Assembly: GCF_008831265.1 (NCBI RefSeq)
Contig: NZ_VTTH01000002.1
Span: 186,001 to 250,000 of the forward strand
Reading direction: 5' to 3'
DNA length: 64,000 nucleotides
Source of the DNA: Lacisediminimonas profundi
GTDB taxonomy: Bacteria > Pseudomonadota > Gammaproteobacteria > Burkholderiales > Burkholderiaceae_D
The position numbers and the translations under genes were made by a program. The stretch's first letter is position 1. Each line of letters starts with the position of its first letter. Under the pieces are notes generated by a model. That model was not told the DNA's origin and made no database searches. It saw nothing but the letters and a program-made list of their open reading frames with translations. This document shows positions 44,221-52,983 of the stretch, one piece after another.

Positions 44221-45198
44221 ATGAAACATGAAGCAATCCGTATCGCCGCCTGCCTCGCGCTGTTCGGCGCGGTGGCCGCGCCAGCGCTGGCGCAGGATGC
44301 CTGGCCTTCAAAGCCCTTGACCATGATCGTGCCGTTCCCGCCGGGCGGCGTTGCCGATACCGTCGGCCGGCCCGTGGCGCAGGCAATGTCGCGCGAGCTC
44401 AAGCAAACTGTGCTGGTCGAGAACAAGGGCGGCGCTGGCGGCGCCATCGGCATGGGCGCAGCGGCCAAAGCCGCGCCGGACGGATATACGATCCTGATGT
44501 CGCTGGCCTCGATGACCACGATTCCCGAGGCTGACAAGATCAACGGCAAGCAGTCGCTGTTCCAGTTGTCCCAGCTGAAGCCGATCGCCCGATTCACCGC
44601 CGACCCGACCGTGCTGGTGGTGCGCGCTGATGCGCCGTGGAAAAACATCCAGGAGTTCGTCAAGGATGTGGGAAGCAAGCCGGGCAAGTACAGCTTCGCC
44701 TCGTCCGGCAACTACGGCACCATGCACGTGCCGATGGAAATGCTGAAGTCAAATGCCAACCTGCGCATCCTGCACGTGCCGTACACCGGTGCCGGCCCGG
44801 CACTGATCTCCTTGCTGGGTGGACAGGTCGATGCAGTCGCGACCGGCCCGGCCAGCGTGCTGCAGCACATCAAGGGCGGCAAGCTGCGCGCCCTTGCGCA
44901 CTGGGGCGATGCCCCGTTGGCGTCGATGCCCGACGTGCCGAGCCTGAAAAAATCCGGCTACGCGGTTGAATATGCGCAATGGGCGGGTCTGTTCGTCCCG
45001 GCCGGCACGCCGGACGCGATCGTCGAGAAACTGCGTGCGGCCGCCCGCAAGGCAGCCGAGGATCCTGCAGTGCGCCAGACCATCGGCGCTGCCGGCAGCC
45101 CCATCCTTTACCTCGACATGCCGCAGTTCCAGGAGTACGTGAATGCGGACGCCAGGAAGATGGCCGAGGTTGTCAGGAAGATCGGGAAGGTTGAATAA
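44221..45198 (+). CDS. TctC/Bug-family periplasmic solute receptor
   Basis: A 325-residue exported receptor (signal ending AVAAPALAQDAW) with the Bug family hallmarks PLTMIVPFPPGGVADTVGRP, VLVENKGGAGGAIGMGA, LHVPYTGAGPALISLLGG and GLFVPAGTPDAIV. Bug receptors bind carboxylates and feed tripartite tricarboxylate (TctAB) permeases; none is adjacent, which is common in Burkholderiales. AAGGAGACATTCCAG precedes the ATG. Likely cotranscribed with the FAH gene (126 bp). Confidence 0.9.
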   Translation: MKHEAIRIAACLALFGAVAAPALAQDAWPSKPLTMIVPFPPGGVADTVGRPVAQAMSRELKQTVLVENKGGAGGAIGMGAAAKAAPDGYTILMSLASMTTIPEADKINGKQSLFQLSQLKPIARFTADPTVLVVRADAPWKNIQEFVKDVGSKPGKYSFASSGNYGTMHVPMEMLKSNANLRILHVPYTGAGPALISLLGGQVDAVATGPASVLQHIKGGKLRALAHWGDAPLASMPDVPSLKKSGYAVEYAQWAGLFVPAGTPDAIVEKLRAAARKAAEDPAVRQTIGAAGSPILYLDMPQFQEYVNADARKMAEVVRKIGKVE

Positions 45199-45339
45199 GG
45201 GTATCGGGGGCCGGTGTCAGGTTGAGCGAGTTTTTCAATAGATCGAGGACTGGCTCCCCCATGAAATCAGGACTTGCGGCGTGGTGAATGCTTTGCCGGC
45301 CGCAGCGACAGCATCGGTGGCTGGTCGGCTTTATGGCTT

Positions 45340-46365
45340 CGTGAGTGGTCTTGGAGTGTTGTGGTTTTGTGGTTTTGTGGTTTTTTGGCTCTTGGGCTTG
45401 CGGTTCGTTTGGCTGGGTTTGATGGTTGTGGTTGTGAAGCCGGGAGACACCCCGGCGGGTGTGTAACTTTCTTTTGGAAAAGAAAGTCACCAAAGAAACC
45501 AAATTCAACACCCACTTGGCCAACGCCCGCTTCGAACGCCAACCAGATGCGGATGTCTGGGCTAATCCAGTGCAACGTTCGCGAGAGATGATCCCTCGGC
45601 TGTGTGCCGCTTACCTAATCAGCCAACCCCATGAAGTGTCTTATACCGATGCCCGGCGCACCGTTGACTCTTAAATTTTTTCGAAGCTTCAAACAAGCGA
45701 TGGGGCTGTTCAAAATCAGCCAACCCCATGAAGTGTCTTATACCGATGCCCGGCGCACCGTTGACTCTTAAATTTTTTCGAAGCCTCAAACAAGCGATGG
45801 GGCTGTTCAAAATCAGTCAACCCCATGAAGTGTCTTATACCGATGCCCGGCGCACCGTTGACTCTTAATGTTTTTCGAAGCTTCAAACAAGCGACGGGAC
45901 TGTTCGACGAAAGAAAAGGGACAGCGAAAAGGGACAGCGAAGAACGACAGTAAATTTCCAGGTCGCCTTGCCCCTTGGCAACCCGACCTCAAAAATCAAT
46001 TAGCAGCTTCGAAAACAATTGGGAGTCAACGAGCGGTGGTGTGCGGTCGGCGGCATTGAAGCGGGTTGACTGATCCCGGTCAGAGGCGTACGTGTGGCAG
46101 GACCTTCCTCGCGAACGCCGCACTGGTTCGGCCCAGGCGACCGAATCTGGTTGGCTATCGAAGCGTGCGTTGGCCAAGTGGGTGTTGAATTTGGTTTCTT
46201 TGGTGACTTTCTTTTCCAAAAGAAAGTTACACACCCGCCGGGGTGTCTCCCGGCTTCACAACGACAAACAACAAACCCAGCCACACGAACCGCAGGCCCA
46301 AGAGCCACAAATCCAAAAATCCGCTCACCCACGGCTACGGGCAATGCCCATCCTTGAAAGGGAGA
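45340..46365. repeat. long imperfect palindromic intergenic element, copy B (about 1.0 kb)
   Basis: It has the same organisation as copy A: inverted arms carrying the ACACCC-CGGC-GGGTGT hairpin and the neighbouring hairpin, here GTAACTTTC/GAAAGTCAC (45463-45471 with 45482-45490; mirrored at 46203-46211 with 46222-46230). The centre contains three copies of a 97-bp unit, explaining most of the extra length. The left boundary is blurred (about 45325-45350). Homology on the right reaches GGGAGAGAGCGCC near 46365. Apparent short ORFs within it are not credible genes. Confidence 0.85.
45617..45906 (+). repeat. 97-bp unit in triplicate within copy B
   Basis: Units begin at 45617, 45714 and 45811 (AATCAGCCAACCCCATGAAG or one-base variants), exactly 97 bp apart. 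Copy A holds a single unit starting at 34400. The third unit is slightly diverged and resembles the copy A version (CTTAATGTTTTTCG). Confidence 0.92.
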
Positions 46366-46425
46366 GAGCGCCCACAGTGGTTCGCCTCCGCATCAAGATG
46401 TGCAAGCTCTCCATCAAGAGGCGCA

Positions 46426-48108
46426 TCACTTTCCGCCAGCATCCCCCTGAACCCTCTTATTCTCCCGTTCCTGCAATTCCCGCCACTGCACCTTGCCCGA
46501 CGGCGACTTCGGCAAGGCATCCACGAACGCGACGATCCGCGGGCACTTGTAGGCAGCCATGTTGTCATGCGCCCAGGCGATGATTTCGTCTTCGGTCGGC
46601 TTCGGCGACACGCCATCCCGCAGCACCAGCAGCGCCTTCACTGTTTCTCCGCGCTTCTCGTCGGGAGATCCGATCACGCAGGCTTCGCGGATTGCCGGGT
46701 GCCCGTATAGCAGTGCTTCGACCTCGGCCGGCCAGACCTTGAAGCCGGACGCGTTGATCATCCGTTTCAATCGGTCGACCATGAAAAAGTAGCCTTCCTC
46801 GTCGACATAGGCCAGGTCCCCGGTTCGCAGGAAGCGCTTGCCATCGCGTTCGATGAAGGCGTCGCGGTCGGCCTCCGGGTGGTTCCAGTAGCCGCGCATC
46901 ACGTTTGGCGCATGCACGATGATTTCGCCGGCTTCGCCCGCTGGCAGCGGATGAAGATCGGTCGGGTCCACGACACGCGCATCGACATCGTACAAGGCAA
47001 TGCCGAGGCACTGTTTCTTCGGGCGCTCCGGCGGGTTGATGTGGGTCGCTGCCATGGTCTCCGACATGCCGTAGCCCTCGACATAGGGAAGACCCAGGAC
47101 CTCGTGCATCTTTTGCGCCACCGCTTCCGGCATCGCGGCGCCGCCGCCGCGGATGCCGCGCACGCTCGACAAGTCGAATCGGGCCAGGTCCGGATGGGAT
47201 AACAGGTCGACCACCATCGTGACGATCATCTGCAGGCTCGTTACCCGATAACGTTCGACCAGCCGGGCAGCCATGTCCCGGTCCCAGCGCGGCAGGATCA
47301 CGATGGTGGCGCCCGCATGGAGCGGGGTGTTCATGCTGCCCGTCATGCCGGTCACATGAAAGTAGGGCAGCGTCGCCAGGATCGTGGCGTCCTGCTGGGT
47401 GTGAAACCACTGCATGCTGGCGACCAGGCTGTACATCACGCCATGATGGGTGTGCATGCATCCCTTCGGGTGTCCGGTGGTACCGGAGGTGTAGGGCATT
47501 ACGCACAGGTCGTCCGGACCTGCGGTGGCGGGGCCCGGCACGCAGCTGCTGTCCATCATGCGGGTCCACAGCGTTACGCCGGGGGTGGTGATCTCTGCCC
47601 GCGGCGCCGCCACGAAATCCGGCACTTTCAGTTCCGTGGGCTGGCGCAGGAAATCCGAATAGGCAGCGACAATCGCATGCTGCAGGCCCGCGCCCAGCAG
47701 CGGCTCCATTTCGGCGAACAGGTCCTGCGACACGAAGGCAGTGGCGGCGCCAGTGTCGCGTACGAAATATTCCAGCTCGCCGGTCCGGTTCATCGGGTTG
47801 ACCGGAACCACGACGGCGTTGGCGCGCAGGATGCCGTAATATGCCAGCACGAACTGCGGGCTGTTCTGCATGCAGAGCAAGACCCGGTCGCCGGCCCTGA
47901 CCCCGCATTCATGCTGGAGGAAGCCGGCGATACGTTCCATTTCCTCCTTGAATTCCCGGTAAGTGATTACCGTGTCATAAAAGATGATGCAGGGCTTGTC
48001 CGGGAAGCGCGCGGCCGATACCTCGATGTTGAACACCAGGCTGGTGTGCGGGACGGTCAGGTGGCGTGGCTGGGTCGGCGGCCAGTAGGTGCGTGCGAGA
48101 GCTGACAT
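46426..48108 (-). CDS. AMP-dependent acyl-CoA synthetase/ligase
   Basis: A 560-residue ANL-superfamily ligase that activates a carboxylic acid, probably a fatty acid, to its CoA ester. The P-loop is MPYTSGTTGHPKGCMHTHH. The A5 motif is VEGYGMSETMAATH, the hinge FLRTGDLAYVDEEGYFFMVDR followed by LKRMINASGFKVWPAEVE, and the catalytic lysine lies in ALPKSPSGKVQWREL. It is complete. It ends 60 bp from repeat element B and has no operon partner. Chain length preference is not evident. Confidence 0.9.
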   Translation of the reverse strand: MSALARTYWPPTQPRHLTVPHTSLVFNIEVSAARFPDKPCIIFYDTVITYREFKEEMERIAGFLQHECGVRAGDRVLLCMQNSPQFVLAYYGILRANAVVVPVNPMNRTGELEYFVRDTGAATAFVSQDLFAEMEPLLGAGLQHAIVAAYSDFLRQPTELKVPDFVAAPRAEITTPGVTLWTRMMDSSCVPGPATAGPDDLCVMPYTSGTTGHPKGCMHTHHGVMYSLVASMQWFHTQQDATILATLPYFHVTGMTGSMNTPLHAGATIVILPRWDRDMAARLVERYRVTSLQMIVTMVVDLLSHPDLARFDLSSVRGIRGGGAAMPEAVAQKMHEVLGLPYVEGYGMSETMAATHINPPERPKKQCLGIALYDVDARVVDPTDLHPLPAGEAGEIIVHAPNVMRGYWNHPEADRDAFIERDGKRFLRTGDLAYVDEEGYFFMVDRLKRMINASGFKVWPAEVEALLYGHPAIREACVIGSPDEKRGETVKALLVLRDGVSPKPTEDEIIAWAHDNMAAYKCPRIVAFVDALPKSPSGKVQWRELQERENKRVQGDAGGK

Positions 48109-48260
48109 GGGGTTCCTGCAACTGAGCGAACGACCATTCTAGCGCGGCGAACGGGCGGTTGGACGCATACGGCCCTGCCGGCCCTGCAACTTTCCGGCGC
48201 GATAATTGTCTCTCTTTTGATATCGGGCAATATACTTGCCTGGACGCATTACTTGAAGCC

Positions 48261-48301
48261 GGCATGGTATCTGCCATGCCCGGTTCCGGGTTGCAACCCG
48301 G
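48261..48301 (+). promoter_or_regulatory. two perfect hairpins in the leader of the trehalose-phosphate synthase gene
   Basis: GGCATGG/CCATGCC (48261-48267 and 48274-48280) and CCGGGTT/AACCCGG (48286-48292 and 48295-48301) lie in tandem 25 bp before the start codon. There is no T-run, so a leader or mRNA-stability role is more likely than termination. Confidence 0.45.
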
Positions 48302-48326
48302 ATTCAAAGCTCGCTGAGGAGGAAAC

Positions 48327-50582
48327 ATGCGAATGGGCGGAGCCGTTTTCGGCCTGAAATTCATCATTCCGCTGGCGATCGTGCTCGGCCTTTCCGCCTA
48401 TGCCGTGGTGCCGCTGGTGGACGACCTGACGCTGCGCTGGTTCGTCAAGGACCTGGACATCCGCTCCAGCCTGCTCGCCAACACATTGCAGGAACCCTTG
48501 CAGGAATCCATTGCCGAGCGCTCGCGCCGCAAGGTCGTGAGCTTGCTGGACCGCGCTGCCAGGGATGAGCGCCTGCTCGCGCTCGCATTCTGCGGGCCGG
48601 ATGGCAATGTGCAGTACAAGACCTCGGGCTGGCCGGCTGCCGTGGAATGCCGCGACCCGCAGGTCGAGGGGGCGGCGCCACAACCGTTGGTGAAGCTGCT
48701 GCAGGGCCCGGTACATGTGAAGCGCAGCCGCATCGAGCGCGACGGTGACTACATGGGCGACCTGATCCTGGTGCACGACATGAGCTTCATCGAGCGCCGC
48801 AGCGCCGATACCAGGAAATATGTGGTGGTCCTGTTCGCCATCCTTGGCATCGTCATCTCGATGATCACCGTGTTCATCGCGTGGCTCAGTTGGCGTGGCT
48901 GGATCACGGCCATGAAAGGCTTGTTGCGCGGCGAACTGACGCCGCAGTTGGGCAGCAGCAATTCATCGCCGGCGGTGCAGCCGCTGCTGAGCGACCTGCG
49001 GGCGCTGGTGCATGAACTCAATCTCGAACGGCGCCAGCAAGTGGGGAGCGGGCAAACGTGGACGCCCGAGCGGCTGCGCGAACTGCTGCGGGACGAATTG
49101 GCCGGCGACGAAATCCTGGTGCTGTCCAACCGCGAGCCCTACATCCATCAGCGCACCGCCGACGGGATCGAGGTCAGCCGCCCCGCTAGCGGGCTGGTGA
49201 CCGCGGTCGAGCCGGTGATGCGTGCCTGTTCCGGCACATGGATCGCGCACGGCGCCGGCTCGGCCGACCGCGAAACGGTGGACAAGAACGATCGCGTGCA
49301 GGTGCCGCCGGGCCAGCCGTCTTACATGCTGCGCAGGGTCTGGCTGTCGAAGAAGGAAGAGCAGGGCTATTACTACGGCTTTGCCAATGAAGGATTGTGG
49401 CCCTTGTGCCATATCGCCCATGTGCGGCCGGTATTCCGGGTGACCGACTGGGAAGAATACGTCGCGGTCAACCGGCGCTTTGCCGACACCGTGGTGGCAG
49501 AGGCGCGCACCGACAATCCGGTGGTGATGGTGCAGGACTACCATTTCGCGCTGGTGCCGGCCATGGTGCGTGAGCGGCTGCCCAAGGCGACCATCCTCAC
49601 CTTCTGGCATATTCCCTGGCCCAATCCCGAATCTTTTGGCATCTGTCCCTGGCGCGAGGAGATACTGAAGGGCCTGCTGGGCAGCACAATCCTGGGCTTT
49701 CATACAGCTTTCCACTGCAAGAATTTCATGGAGACGGTCGAGCGCTACCTGGAGGCCCGCATCGAGCAGGAGGCGTCCATGATCTCGTTCGGCGGCAAGC
49801 TGACGCAGGTCGAGGCTTACCCGATTTCGATCGCCTGGCCCGAGGACGACAGGTCGCCGTCGATCGAGCATTGCAAGCTGGAGGTGCGGCGCCTGAACGC
49901 ATTGCCGGCGACGCACCGGATCGCCGTCGGCGTCGACCGGCTCGATTACACCAAGGGCATACTGGAGCGCTTCCAGGCGGTGGAGCGGATGCTGGAACTG
50001 CATCCGGAGATGATCGGCAAGTTCTCCTTGATCACGATCGCGGCGCCCAGCCGTTCCTCTCTCGACGAGTACCAGAATTTCGAAGCGCGGGTGAGGGCGC
50101 TGGCGCAGCGCATCAACAGCCGTTTCTCGGATGGCGGCCCGGCACCGATCATCCTGCGCATTGCCCATCATGACCACGATGAAGTGCAGCGCTATTACCG
50201 CGCCGCCGAAGTGTGCATGGTGACCAGCCTGCACGACGGCATGAACCTGGTGGCCAAGGAATATGCCGCTGCCCGCGATGACGAACGCGGGGTGCTGATG
50301 CTGAGCCAGTTCACCGGCGCCGCGCGCGAGCTGGCCGAGGCCCTGATCGTCAACCCCTACCATATCGAGCAAGGCGCCGAGACGCTTTATCGGGCGCTGA
50401 CCATGCCGGAGGCGGAGCAGCGCGAACGGATGCGCAGCATGCGCGCGCTGCTGAAGGATTTCAACATCTACCGCTGGGCCGGAAGGATGCTCAACGACGC
50501 CGCCCGCCTGCGCCGGCGTGAACGGATCCAGGCCAAGATCCACCAGCACAGCGAGCCGGCGCTGCTCAAGCGCGTGGTGTAA
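48327..50582 (+). CDS. membrane-anchored trehalose-6-phosphate synthase-like GT20 protein
   Basis: A 751-residue protein. Residues about 10-30 and 166-190 are membrane helices flanking a periplasmic domain of about 135 residues. The GT20 domain (about 250-735) follows in the cytoplasm with [65 protein letters not shown] and [17 protein letters not shown]. These are the OtsA donor and acceptor motifs, so UDP- or GDP-glucose:glucose-6-phosphate transfer is expected. An N-terminal sensor-like region is absent from classical OtsA. No otsB phosphatase is adjacent. AGGAGGAAAC precedes the ATG. Confidence 0.85.
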   Translation: MRMGGAVFGLKFIIPLAIVLGLSAYAVVPLVDDLTLRWFVKDLDIRSSLLANTLQEPLQESIAERSRRKVVSLLDRAARDERLLALAFCGPDGNVQYKTSGWPAAVECRDPQVEGAAPQPLVKLLQGPVHVKRSRIERDGDYMGDLILVHDMSFIERRSADTRKYVVVLFAILGIVISMITVFIAWLSWRGWITAMKGLLRGELTPQLGSSNSSPAVQPLLSDLRALVHELNLERRQQVGSGQTWTPERLRELLRDELAGDEILVLSNREPYIHQRTADGIEVSRPASGLVTAVEPVMRACSGTWIAHGAGSADRETVDKNDRVQVPPGQPSYMLRRVWLSKKEEQGYYYGFANEGLWPLCHIAHVRPVFRVTDWEEYVAVNRRFADTVVAEARTDNPVVMVQDYHFALVPAMVRERLPKATILTFWHIPWPNPESFGICPWREEILKGLLGSTILGFHTAFHCKNFMETVERYLEARIEQEASMISFGGKLTQVEAYPISIAWPEDDRSPSIEHCKLEVRRLNALPATHRIAVGVDRLDYTKGILERFQAVERMLELHPEMIGKFSLITIAAPSRSSLDEYQNFEARVRALAQRINSRFSDGGPAPIILRIAHHDHDEVQRYYRAAEVCMVTSLHDGMNLVAKEYAAARDDERGVLMLSQFTGAARELAEALIVNPYHIEQGAETLYRALTMPEAEQRERMRSMRALLKDFNIYRWAGRMLNDAARLRRRERIQAKIHQHSEPALLKRVV

Positions 50583-50825
50583 GGGACAGGCCCGGCAGCG
50601 CCGGCAGCCCGTCCAGGTAGCCCGGCCAGGCGTCGGGCTACGCGTTCGCCCGCCACTCCGGATCGTTTCCCGCGTTGATCTCATATTCAGACTTTCTGGT
50701 AAATCCGCGGACTGGGCGGTAATGGCATGCCCGACTGCATCGCATAGCATCCTGACCATAGTCGCCCTCAGGGATCACGACTGCGGCGGCCAAACGGTCG
50801 TTAAAACAAATAACAGGAGACAAAG

Positions 50826-52043
50826 ATGCCGATCCTTCAAAGGGCGAAACGGTTCGCCATGTTCGCTGTAGCCAGCATGGGTTTGTTCGCTGGCAGCGCC
50901 CACGCCACGCCCGGTTCATGCACTGACCCGATCGTCTTCGGAACCACGATTTCGGAGTCTGGTCCGTTCTCCACCCTGGCCGACAAATGGCGCAAGATGT
51001 CCGAGGTGTTCGCCGAGGAGATCAACAAGGGCGGCGGCATCGAGGTCAAATCCTGCAAGAAAAAACTGCCGCTGAAGTTCGTGATCTATGACGACCAGAG
51101 CGTGCCGGCCACCGCCACCTCGCTGTTCGAGCGCATGGCGACCGTGGACAAGGTTGACTTCTTCGTCGGCCCGGACTGGTCCTCGCTCGGCGGCCCGGTG
51201 CCCCCGATCGCTGAAAAGCACAAGATCCCGATGGTGGCGGCGAACATCGCCACGCCTTCCTTCTACGAACGCGGTCTGAAGTATTTCTGGGGCACGCCGT
51301 ATCCTGTAGTGCCGCGCTGGTCCGAGCGCTACTTCGACATGCTGTCGAAGATGGATCCGAAGCCGAAGACCATCTACTTCATCACGCATGACAATCCGGT
51401 GATGAAGGCAATCACCGGTTACTGGTCCAAGAAGGCAGCGGAACAGGGCCTGACGGTGCAGGGCAATGAAGTGTTTCCTGCCGACCTGAAGGATTTCACC
51501 GCACTGATCTCCAAGGTGCGCGCCGCCAAACCGGACGTCATCTACATCAGCTCCTTCGACGGCGCCTCGGTGCCGCTGGTGCAGCAGATGCGCCAGCTCA
51601 AGGTGCGTGCAATGGACGTGCATCACGCCATGCTGACCGGTTCGCTCCAGCGCCAGGTGGGCAAGGACCTGGAAGGCATGACCGGCGAGCTGTCATGGTA
51701 TTCCGGCCTCAAGGGACCATATGCTGAATTCGTCGACCGCGTGCTGCAGCGCTCGGGTATCGACATGTTCGATTACATCTTCACGCTGGGCCGGGTCGGT
51801 TCCTACCTGACCATGGTGCAGGCAATCGAGCGCGCCGGCGCCGTCGACCGCGAGAAGGTCCGTGAAGCGCTGACCAAGGGCACGTTCAAGTCGCCGGCCG
51901 GCGATATCGTGTTTGACGAGCGCGGCTTCCCGACCACCAACGGCGCATTCACGATCCAGATGCAAAACGGCAAGACATCCGTTGTCTGGCCGGCAGGCGT
52001 GGCTACTTCGAAGCCGATCTGGCCGTCACCGACCTGGCGTTGA
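50826..52043 (+). CDS. branched-chain amino acid-type ABC transporter substrate-binding protein
   Basis: A 405-residue type I periplasmic binding protein with a signal ending AGSAHATPG and the fold starting IVFGTTISESGPFSTLADKW, later FFVGPDWSSLGGPVPPIAEK and KPKTIYFITHDNPVMK. The LivJ/LivK class binds amino acids, amides or aromatic acids. It begins the livJHMGF-like run; the permease follows after 64 bp. The ligand is not evident. AGGAGACAAAG precedes the ATG. Confidence 0.9.
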   Translation: MPILQRAKRFAMFAVASMGLFAGSAHATPGSCTDPIVFGTTISESGPFSTLADKWRKMSEVFAEEINKGGGIEVKSCKKKLPLKFVIYDDQSVPATATSLFERMATVDKVDFFVGPDWSSLGGPVPPIAEKHKIPMVAANIATPSFYERGLKYFWGTPYPVVPRWSERYFDMLSKMDPKPKTIYFITHDNPVMKAITGYWSKKAAEQGLTVQGNEVFPADLKDFTALISKVRAAKPDVIYISSFDGASVPLVQQMRQLKVRAMDVHHAMLTGSLQRQVGKDLEGMTGELSWYSGLKGPYAEFVDRVLQRSGIDMFDYIFTLGRVGSYLTMVQAIERAGAVDREKVREALTKGTFKSPAGDIVFDERGFPTTNGAFTIQMQNGKTSVVWPAGVATSKPIWPSPTWR

Positions 52044-52107
52044 GTCGTCAATCCCGTTGATTCATTCGTCAATCAGTTAATCAGCCGGCGCAGGCCGACC
52101 AACCAAC

Positions 52108-52983
52108 ATGACAATTGAAACCATCATCCAGGTCTCGCTGGGTGGGTTGCTGCTGGGAGGGCTGTATGCGCTGGTCGCATTCGGCCTTTCCCTGATCTAC
52201 GGTATCGTGCGCATCCTGAATTTCGCGCACGGTACCCTGCTCGCAGTGACTGGCGTCGTCGCCAGCATCCTGTTCTCGACCTACAAGATTCATCCGTTCT
52301 TCATTACGCTGATGCTGGCGCCGGCAGTCTTCATCGCCGGCTACGCGTTCTACCTGAAGCTGCTGCATCCGCTCGGCAAGCGCAACCACTTCGAAGGCAC
52401 GGTCGGCACCGTGCTGGTGACGGTGGGGGCGATGCTGATCATCAGCGACATCACCGCGGTGCTGGCAGGTTCGACCCAGCGCAACATCGCGATGCGCTTC
52501 GACGCTTTCGAAGTCGGCGACATCGTGATCTCGACCACCCAGTTGAACATCCTGCTCGGTATTGCCGCGCTGACGATCGCCATGCACCTGTTCCTGACCC
52601 GCACCTGGTTTGGCCGTGGCATCCGCGCCGTCACCCAGGACCAGGTGGGCGCCATGGTCTGCGGCGTCAACAGTACTGCGCTGCGGGCGCTGACTTTTGC
52701 CTTCGGCTCGGCTACGGTGGCGGTTGCTGCGGTGCTGTACACGATGTCGTTCCCGGTCAGCCCCTACATGGGTTTCCCGCTTACCGTGAAGGCCTTCACC
52801 ATCATCGTCGTCGGCGGCATCGGAAACCTGCGCGGCGCACTGCTGGCCGGCATCTTCCTCGGTATTGCCGAAAGCCTGACCGCGCTGTTCTGGAAAGCGG
52901 AGTGGGCGCCGGCGCTATCGGTGGTGCTGATGCTGCTGATCCTGGTGGTCTGGCCTGAAGGACGTTCCCGGAGGCCTGCATGA
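52108..52983 (+). CDS. LivH-type ABC transporter permease
   Basis: A 291-residue inner-membrane permease with about eight helices and the LivH signature GGLYALVAFGLSLIYGIVRI followed by LNFAHGTLLAVTGVVA, plus the loop IRAVTQDQVGAMVCGVN. It overlaps the next gene by 4 bp (ATGA). It forms the translocation channel with the LivM part of the following fusion. Confidence 0.92.
   Translation: MTIETIIQVSLGGLLLGGLYALVAFGLSLIYGIVRILNFAHGTLLAVTGVVASILFSTYKIHPFFITLMLAPAVFIAGYAFYLKLLHPLGKRNHFEGTVGTVLVTVGAMLIISDITAVLAGSTQRNIAMRFDAFEVGDIVISTTQLNILLGIAALTIAMHLFLTRTWFGRGIRAVTQDQVGAMVCGVNSTALRALTFAFGSATVAVAAVLYTMSFPVSPYMGFPLTVKAFTIIVVGGIGNLRGALLAGIFLGIAESLTALFWKAEWAPALSVVLMLLILVVWPEGRSRRPA

Noticed and set aside
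45617-45906. CRISPR-like reading of the 97-bp repeats
   Set aside because: The units are contiguous with no spacers, too long, and no cas gene is present.
45274-46710. Several 60-160 codon ORFs in element B, including frames that cross into the acyl-CoA ligase end
   Set aside because: Same repeat-derived frames as in element A; the part beyond 46426 is antisense to the ligase.
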